From Megalobrama amblycephala (Eukaryota; Chordata; Actinopteri; Cypriniformes; Xenocyprididae): a stretch of 64,000 bases of DNA. Made by a program: the position numbers and the translations under genes. The DNA lies in assembly GCF_018812025.1 (NCBI RefSeq), contig NC_063045.1, forward strand, positions 2,189,112-2,253,111, read 5' to 3'. The notes beneath the pieces are model-generated. The model was not told where the DNA came from. It was given only the letters and a program-made list of their open reading frames with translations, and searched no databases. Shown in pieces: positions 56,960-64,000 of the stretch (its first letter is position 1; every line of letters begins with the position of its first letter).

Positions 56960-59959
56960 TTATTTTATTTTTTTTTAGGCCTACATGTTTTGTTTCTTGA
57001 AATCATAACATATTTGACAAAAGCTTGAGCTGACAGTAGAGTAGTTTGAGTTAAGACACAGATGCAAATTTAAAACACAAACTATATCTATAAAACTTAA
57101 CCTCGTTTTTAAAGGGTGAAATTTAAATGTTATTACTGAGTTAGAACTGAGTTAGAACCACACATGTCACTTAACTACATGGTAAAAAGTACAAATATTG
57201 TTTCTATATCTAGAAAGGCTTTAAGGTATTTGGTCTATAAATACATTTAATATAAATACGAATGCACAGAACTGCAAGTTTATGACAGAAATAGTCCGTA
57301 ATATGGCCTTATTGGCATTTAATACAAGTCTACATTAAAAATGAAATAAAATAAGATATTAACTTAAATTTCTGACAATATACCATGGTTACAGTTAGTG
57401 TTACCACAGTAAATCCATGGTGAATTGTTGTTTTAAAAGTATTCTAACTGGATCGGCTCAATGTTTCTCCTGATTTGCACGTTAGTGTTGTTGATAGTCA
57501 GCGCTGTTTCAACTGGCTTTAAACTGAATTAAATCACAGAGAGATTTGCAGCTTGTACCTGAGACCTCTACGCCGAACTTGAACACTTCTCACAGCTGTT
57601 TGGTGGTCTCGAGACGCTCAGCAAGTAAACACATTTGTGAGCTTGTGAGTCGCGCGGTGCGCACAAGTAGCGCTGTTTCGTTCCGCTTTTGGTGCGTTAA
57701 TGTTTCCCTTGCCTAAAATCTAGTACTGCCGCCTTGTGTTGACATTGTGAAACTGCACGATTTGTAAATAATGCATGGCGGGCCACACATAATATATTTT
57801 AATAGACAAGTTTGGACACCCCTGGTATAAATACATCAGCTCTGCTGTACCTGCACATGTGTGACAGAGGTGAGTGATGTCCAGATGTTGAGTCTGGTTG
57901 CTGATGGGATTGTTCAGCACACAGCTGTAGGTGTTTTTATCCTGATATTCCACCTCCAGAGGTAGAGAGAGACTGATGCTGAGATCAGACACACTGATGC
58001 TGGACAATAAACTGTTTCCTTTGTACCAGGAGAGAGTCACATGACCCACATTCACAGATGAACACAGCAATAAACATGATGATGATGATGATGAAGATTG
58101 TGTAAAGTATCTGATGATGACAGGAACAGACAGACGAGCTGGAAAACATCAGAATAAACCAGGGGTGTCCGACCCTGCTCCTGGAGAACTACCATCCTGC
58201 AGATTTCAGCTCAAACCCCAATCAAACACAACTGAACATCTAATCAAGGTGTTCAGGGTTGCTTGATAATTACAGGCAGATGTGTTGGAGCAGGGTTGAA
58301 ACTGAAGTCTGCAGGACGGTAGCTCTCCAGAAGCAGGGATGGACACCGCTGGATTAAACCATGTGTTTAGAAGAGTTTGTGATGTCATTCATTGATTGTT
58401 TACTGCGATTTCAGATTTTTTTTTAATTGCACTGTTTGAGATTACAACTTTGGAATGATTAATAAGAAAAACATTCAGTAAGTTGAAAAATAAATGTCAT
58501 AAATTAAAGTGACTGAAAAATCCAAAAATTAGTATACACTTTAAAACTGTAAAAAAATAAAAGAAAATGATATTTAACTCACCATAGACAGTGAGAGTGA
58601 AACTCTTTCTCACACTGTTGGTCTTTAGTTGATAATCTCCAGCATGTTCAGTTGTGATGTTTGTGATGGTCAGAGATCCAGTTTGATGATCCAGTTTCAG
58701 TCTGTCTCTGAATCTCCCATCAAGAACATCACCATATACAGTGATTCTGCCCTCCAGTACATTGATTTCAGCTATTAAAGTGTTATTAGTTCCAAACCTC
58801 CACAGAATCAGATCTTCATCATCTATTTCAGTAAGATCAGAGTTTAGAGTGACTGAATCTCCCTCCATCACTGACACTGACTTCAGTTCATCAACACCAA
58901 ACACTCCTGAAGAACAGAGTCACAGATTAAATGTCCCAAATAACTTAAATAGATCAACAGCAGCACAGACACATAATCAGTTGTGAAATCATATGTTTTG
59001 ATGTGTTATTTTTAGTTATCTGGCACAATACAGGTGTATATGTGGGAGGAGCCTCAGGGGCATTTGTCTCATCTTAAATCTGATTGGCTCCTTCAGTGCT
59101 TCTGCTCTGGAGAATGAAGGATCATGGGAAGCCAAATATTGCACTGCTAATGCACTGCTAATGTTTCTCAGAGATAAATGCCAGGAGTAAAAGGCCTGAA
59201 TGAACAGTCCTAAACACTGCTGACTTTACTTTGTATTTGCCCGTGTGAAAATATAGTTCCCTTACCCTGACTTTTATAGTAGTTACTATTACTATTTTTA
59301 GTAATGTAAGATTGAAAATATCTAAAGATATTTTAAAATGAACAAAGACATTTGCTTTACTGTTTCAACCCCCTCTACAAGGGTCATTTGGAAGGCTCAA
59401 AGGTGTTGATAGTGATCAAGGCCTGTAGGCCAAGATGTGTGTGCATCGGGGGTCTACAAATGGTCACATCTTTAGTACAGTGGGGGAAGTTTTAATCTTC
59501 TGATTGGTCAGTTTGAATGTCTCATATTTGGGTTTCAGTCACATGTTTTCTACCATCTTGCTGATAAAGTTTCTTTAGTCACTCGGCAAACCTTACAGTC
59601 TGAACCGCTGTAGGAGGTTCACCCTTACAGTAAGTAACTACACAACAAACAGAAAAACTTCAGAGTAACGAGATTCACCATTTCATGTCATTGTTTACAA
59701 GGTTATAAAGCCAATAATTCTTTGAAATAAAACTAATTCTGCTGTTTTTGAACCTGCCCTGTTTCCTCACAATAAAGTTCAGATTGGTTTGAGCATCTTT
59801 TATCTGGGAAAATATCTGGCTGATTTGAAAAGTACTTCACAGCTCTGTATTAAATCTCTATAAACATACTGAAACTAAAGCAATAAGTGATGAATATGAA
59901 TATGATTATAACTCACCAACCAGACCCCACAAGCAGAACAAAACAAACATGTGAACCAT
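56596..59959 (-). CDS. V-C2 CD48/CD244-like receptor with very short tail, copy 2
   Basis: Minus-strand exons in phase 1: leader 59959-59917 ([15 protein letters not shown]); V 58906-58583 (108 codons; [43 protein letters not shown], no canonical cysteines); C2 58138-57851 (96 codons; serine run from six TCA codons, [19 protein letters not shown]); membrane exon 56723-56596 ([18 protein letters not shown], alanine-rich core, [12 protein letters not shown]). The C2 and TM exons are almost identical to those at 51546-52187, while the V exons differ at many positions. The C2-TM intron carries a 990-bp hAT insertion and the V-C2 intron a 190-bp hAT MITE, both absent from copy 1. No signalling motif is present in the tail. 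Confidence 0.78.
56835..57824. mobile_element. hAT element in the C2-TM intron, 8-bp target duplication
   Basis: CAGGGGTGTCCAAACTTTTT at left and GTTTGGACACCCCTG at right, flanked by GTATAAAT on both sides (56827-56834, 57825-57832). It includes GGGGGCCAGATTCG and GGCGGGCCACACA near the ends, as in Charlie-like nonautonomous hATs, and (TA)n at 56905-56952. No transposase. Confidence 0.88.
58160..58351. mobile_element. Short hAT MITE in the V-C2 intron
   Basis: CAGGGGTGTCCGACCCTGCT to GGATGGACACCGCTG, with palindromic interior (CCTGCAGATTT / AGTCTGCAGG). Flanks GAATAAAC and GATTAAAC are an 8-bp duplication with one mismatch. Typical of abundant cyprinid hAT MITEs. Confidence 0.78.
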
Positions 59960-62284
59960 TTTCAGATAACAGCACTTGAAATATGTGAACACTTCAGTGA
60001 CAGATCATGAACTAACAGATCTGTGTGTGATTCCTCCACCAATAACAATAGAGCTCCGCCCTCACTGCACACGTACAGATACTCTTGCATACACTGGCTA
60101 TAAATATTCCTCTTAATATATCTCCTATTATTATTACACTGTTCTTAGTAATGGACCAGACGTGCATATCACTTTCAGTTATAAAACTGACCTTTAATTA
60201 TAAAACATTTTTTTATCAGTATTTTTCTATTAAAATTGTTGAATGGTGTTGATGGTCAGAATCATCACTGTTTTCTTATTGTGCATCAGTCGATCACACT
60301 CACACAAACCACATGTCTGAATACAGACGCACTAAAATGCGGAAGATGTTTTTTTTTTTCACACATCAGATCAAACCGCATCTCTGTATAGATGTCAGAG
60401 GTTTCACTTTGAATCACAAACTGAGCTGCTCGAGTCTCACATGCATTCAAGTGAATCACATTCATATATGATCTGTGGTTCTCGTGTGCTTTGTTCTGTT
60501 ATATGTTTTTTGCATTAGTTAAGAATCATTCAAATGCATTTGAAACCTGCTGCTCATAAGATCACATTATTTGGTCAACAATTTAAATCCACATCAGTTT
60601 AATCACTGGAGAATATGTGCTGCTTGTAACACTTTACAGGACAAAACTGTTGTTGAATATTGAAAAAGAAGAGGTAATACTGGCTACATCACCACTTTCA
60701 ACCAAGTAAGTGAGGATGTGCATGTGTGACGTAGACACTAGCCAGTGGTGAAGGGCAATCAACACACAACCTTACTTTCTTTCCTTGTTCCTTCCTTTAA
60801 GAATGCAAGTAGAGGATGAAGGAGTTGAAGAAAGCATGATCAGAATATTGATCTCTCAAGTGTCACTTCCAAACAGAGTGAGGAAACTAGGATGAACAAT
60901 TTAGAAATTAAAAAACATATGATATGAAAATAAATATATATGAATAACTAATATACTCTCTCCTAAGCTTACATTACTCCTACACAACAAACTCAAGCTC
61001 CTCTTCTCTTATATCGTAATTCTCATTTTAGTCTTCTAATTCTTCTGCTCTTTTGTGTTCGTCAATACGTCATGCTTCGGGTCAAAGGTTACTCTTCCGC
61101 TGGAACTAGACTACAGCAGTCAGTGATTATACATAAGTTATAAATATGGATATTTTTCTTATAAAAAGAAATGCATCGCTTTTGCTTCAGAAGACCTTTA
61201 TTAACCCCTTTGGATCCGTATGGATTAATTTTAGGATGGATGGATGAGCTTTTTAAAACTGTGAACGCCATTCACAACCATTATTAAACTTGGAAGAGCC
61301 AGGATACATTTTTTTAATATAACTCAGATTGTGTTCGTCTGAAAAAAGATGGATGACTTGATGGCGAGTAAATCATGTGATCATTTTTATTTTTGGGTGT
61401 TCCAACCCTTTAATATAATTGATGTCAGTTTTTTTCTGTCAGCAGATGAAGGGAAGCGAAGCGAGCGGCTGTAAATATAGGTTTGTTCATCCTTTAAGAA
61501 ACAAAAATATATGTAAATATACTGCAATGCGATATATTACATAATACATTTCCATATATGGGAAACTAGTGCTTATATTTTTGAATATACCATGTATGGC
61601 TACTGATACATATAAAATATTTAGAAATGCAGACAAAAAAAAAGCAACACAATATTCATAAAGTTTTATTTTTTATTGTGTACATATATTGCACATACAT
61701 GCTCCCATATAAATGTGAATGTATTGTACACACACACATATACACACATTCATGGAATGAGTTACAATCAGTGATTACAACAACAGACTTCTAGTTCCCA
61801 GCATGCTTTGCTTCTGACTGTTAAAGGACAGTAAATGTTAAAATTAAGTGTAATTTCATGTGTTTTGCTCAATATTGATATAAGGGGGAGATCTGTTTGT
61901 ATTTAAGGTTGTATTATTTGGGAATTTAAAAGGTTTTCTGGTATGTGTGAGTTTTTGGGGTCACCATTGTGCTGAAGAGTAGAGCCTGAGGTTAGACTGA
62001 TGATTGACCGTACAACATTAAGACAGTAATTACTTTATTCAAAAATGTATGGCTTTGTTTGCTTTTGTACAATGGTGGCAGAATTGCCAGATTGTTCTTC
62101 AAAACTAGCCCAATTGTATTTCATGGGGATCACGTCGCGTTATTTTGGGTCGATTCAACCCGCGGACACGAAAAACAACCTGGGGCAACAGTGTAAAAGT
62201 AGCCCAATTCCGCGGGAAAACCGCAGACTTGGCAACACTGAGTGATGTCTCCTTGCTGCACGTCCTGATATTGCTGAGTTAGAT
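59960..62284. other. Upstream flank of copy 2 and intergenic sequence
   Basis: 59960-60100 should contain the 5' UTR and promoter. 60740-60900 resembles 50440-50600. Short (TA)-rich stretches and a ccctttaa-ended repeat fragment (61389-61415) occur. No gene is recognised. Confidence 0.3.
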
Positions 62285-62540
62285 GCGTTCCTGGGTCAAC
62301 ATATTTTGTTGATCCTGGAACAACATTCCAGTCTTAACCCTATTCCTACCCCTAAACCTAATCCTAAATTATCCCAAATATCAGAGGGAAATGATAGATG
62401 AATAACACTGATGTAGAAGCATCAATTCATGATTTTAAGATTAAACTAAACTTGACATAATATGTAAACTTGTCCCTCAAATCTGATTGGTTGATTTGAA
62501 TGTTGTTCCAGGATCAACAAAGATGTTGACCCAGGAACAT
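62285..62540. mobile_element. Foldback MITE
   Basis: GTTCCTGGGTCAACATATTTTGTTGATCCTGGAACAAC at left pairs with GTTGTTCCAGGATCAACAAAGATGTTGACCCAGGAAC at right, split here by short differences. The interior has CCTAACCCTATTCCTACCCC-like sequence. Confidence 0.75.
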
Positions 62541-62962
62541 GTTGAACTCAGCAAAATAAGGTTATGTCTCCTTGCTAAATACTGTAGTACATGCAGGTGT
62601 GCTTGTAAGCAAGCTTGTAAATATGAAATATTGGTTAAATAATTATAAAATATATTTCATAATATATTTCTCTATGTGTGCACAACTAAATATATCAGCA
62701 ATATATTATACATACTAAATCTGATCACATACATCTGTATATTATTACTGAACATAAAATTAAATATTATTATGATATATTAGTAAATATATCGTCACAT
62801 ATTTTTCAATATATGAAAAGTGGCAACTCCTTTTGTATTATTCAATATATTCTGTTTTTTTTTTCAAATATACCATTCAATCAGACACCTCTCACAGTAA
62901 AAACTCAAGCCCCTCTTATATCGAAATCCTCCGACATTTCTTTTTTAAATTCTCTCTAATAG
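62541..62962. other. AT-rich spacer
   Basis: Nothing recognised. AAACTCAAGCCCCTCTTATATCG at 62903 resembles AAACTCAAGCTCCTCTTCTC at 60990. Confidence 0.3.
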
Positions 62963-64000
62963 AGAGACACTGCAGCTGACAATCAGACTGGAGATCTCCA
63001 AATCAGGAAAGTTAAAATCACAGACTTTGGCCTTTATAAACTAGAGATCAACAGTGGCATCATCTGTAAAAGCCAAATGTAATAATTGTTCAACCACTAG
63101 ATGGCGGTGTGCACCAGTGGTGTTAGTGAAGGTTAACAGTGAACCAACTGCAAATGAGTAAAATTAAAGTATTCATGTTGTTGAAAAAGTAATTTTTTTA
63201 TTGAATTTTAATTTAATTTTCACACTCTATTTTTCTGAATATGCACATATTTCTTACACTTAATTGTAACGTATAAACATTCATTTGTTAGAAGTGTTAG
63301 CAGTGTTGCCCCCCAAACTGAAACTAAAGAAATTAACAACCATCGGTCATTTGCATACCATAAATCATACACATGCATTCTTAAAATGACTGTTCAACAC
63401 TGTCAGACAAGCAGGATATGATCTTTAAACGACATCAAATAGCTTGATAACTTTTGTATATTGAATCTTAACTGCTTACTGTGGCCTGCTTGTGGCTCAG
63501 ATCTGGCGAACAGAAGTGGCCCACACCAGGACTGTAATTCAGTGCAGCATGTGGGCCGGATCATCATGCCACATGTGCCAGATGTATGCCGGATCTGGGC
63601 GGACACAATGTTGTCATCTGGGATCTTTGAGTGAATAGCCATTATCGTTCTCTTTCCCATTCAGCTAAAATGCAAATGGAAAAAGGAGGAGACAGAACAG
63701 GTTATGCTGGCTCATGACATCACAACACTTAAATTGGAAATCACTCAAATTTCATTCAGGCAGCTATATCGGGTATATGTAAGTGAAATATTTTTAATAA
63801 ATTCTACTTAATGGTACATATATTTAACATTAAAATGTTTATACCTGTTACATTAGGAGCTTGTATAAAAAGGCAATTGTTTGTTGTCACTAATCTCTAT
63901 TAAATCTCTCCCTCTGTACTTTCAGGCACAGACATAGGCCTATACAGCATGAGCCAATCAGTGTTTAGTAACCTTCACCACATGATCTCCCTGCCATCAC
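62963..64000 (+). pseudogene. Remnants of a third three-V-type receptor, running off the right edge
   Basis: 62963-63082 matches the second half of V1 from the gene at 35943-46648: QTGDLQIRKVKITDFGLYKLEINSG, then a TAA. No leader or complete V exon precedes it. 63701-63772 is a 72-nt exon after an AG, homologous to and exactly as long as tail exon 46365-46436. It codes ...EITQISFRQLYR and has the same GTATATGT donor. 63926 onward aligns with tail exon 46550-46648 (CATGATCTCCCTGCCATCAC against CGTATGATCTCCCCTGCTCTCAC), but its fourth codon is TAG where the paralogue has TAC. The middle V and membrane exons are absent. It is therefore a deleted, inactivated duplicate, unless more exons lie beyond the edge. 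Confidence 0.6.
63480..63640. repeat. Dispersed GGGCCGGATCATC repeat fragment
   Basis: Sequence such as GCATGTGGGCCGGATCATCA and CATGTGCCAGATGTATGCCG belongs to the same type as the fragment at 3061-3240 (TTGTGGGCCGTAATTGGGCC). No coding sequence. Confidence 0.4.

Noticed and set aside
1..64000. CRISPR array, operon or prokaryotic mobile element
   Set aside because: No regularly spaced repeats, and genes have introns with GT-AG sites; the DNA is vertebrate.

Overview
The window looks like teleost, most probably cyprinid, genomic DNA. Exons are short and mostly phase-1, introns are AT-rich, and (TA)n microsatellites are long. The repeats are typical of carp-type genomes: hAT elements with 8-bp target duplications, TTAA-flanked foldback elements, an L2-like LINE tail, a DIRS-type tyrosine-recombinase retrotransposon and a decayed Tc1 transposase. 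No prokaryotic feature is visible. All gene models come from reading splice sites, phases and homology between copies inside the window.

The genes belong to one family: cell-surface immunoglobulin-superfamily receptors of the CD2/SLAM type (CD48/CD244-like). Their V domains carry D-R-L-x-L-(2)-Q-T-G-(S/D)-L-x-I and D/S-x-G-x-Y, but lack the usual B- and F-strand cysteines, as in N-terminal domains of the CD2 family. Layout: (1) 82-130, minus, a leader exon whose gene runs off the left edge. (2) 3356-7078 (perhaps to 11102), plus, a one-V receptor. (3) 14376-15090, plus, a decayed copy of its 3' end. (4) 18506-26431, plus, a three-V receptor with intact extracellular exons. (5) 30118-31302, plus, a V-C2 receptor with a short tail. 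(6) 35943-46648, plus, a paralogue of (4) with two 1-base frameshifts. (7) 51546-53231 and (8) 56596-59959, minus, tandem V-C2 receptors with nearly identical C2 exons and diverged V exons. (9) 62963-64000, plus, remnants of a third copy of the (4)/(6) type running off the right edge.

Two architectures are therefore interleaved in a tandem array. One is leader-V-C2-TM with almost no tail (CD48-like). The other is leader-V-V-V-TM with a multi-exon tail containing an ITIM-like site whose tyrosine is phenylalanine in both readable copies. By analogy with CD2-family receptors they may bind each other or related ligands on leukocytes; that is inference. The spaces between exons are filled with transposons, including an insertion nest four layers deep (7.7-10.7 kb), a DIRS element ending about 120 bp before an Ig exon, and several near-perfect foldback palindromes.
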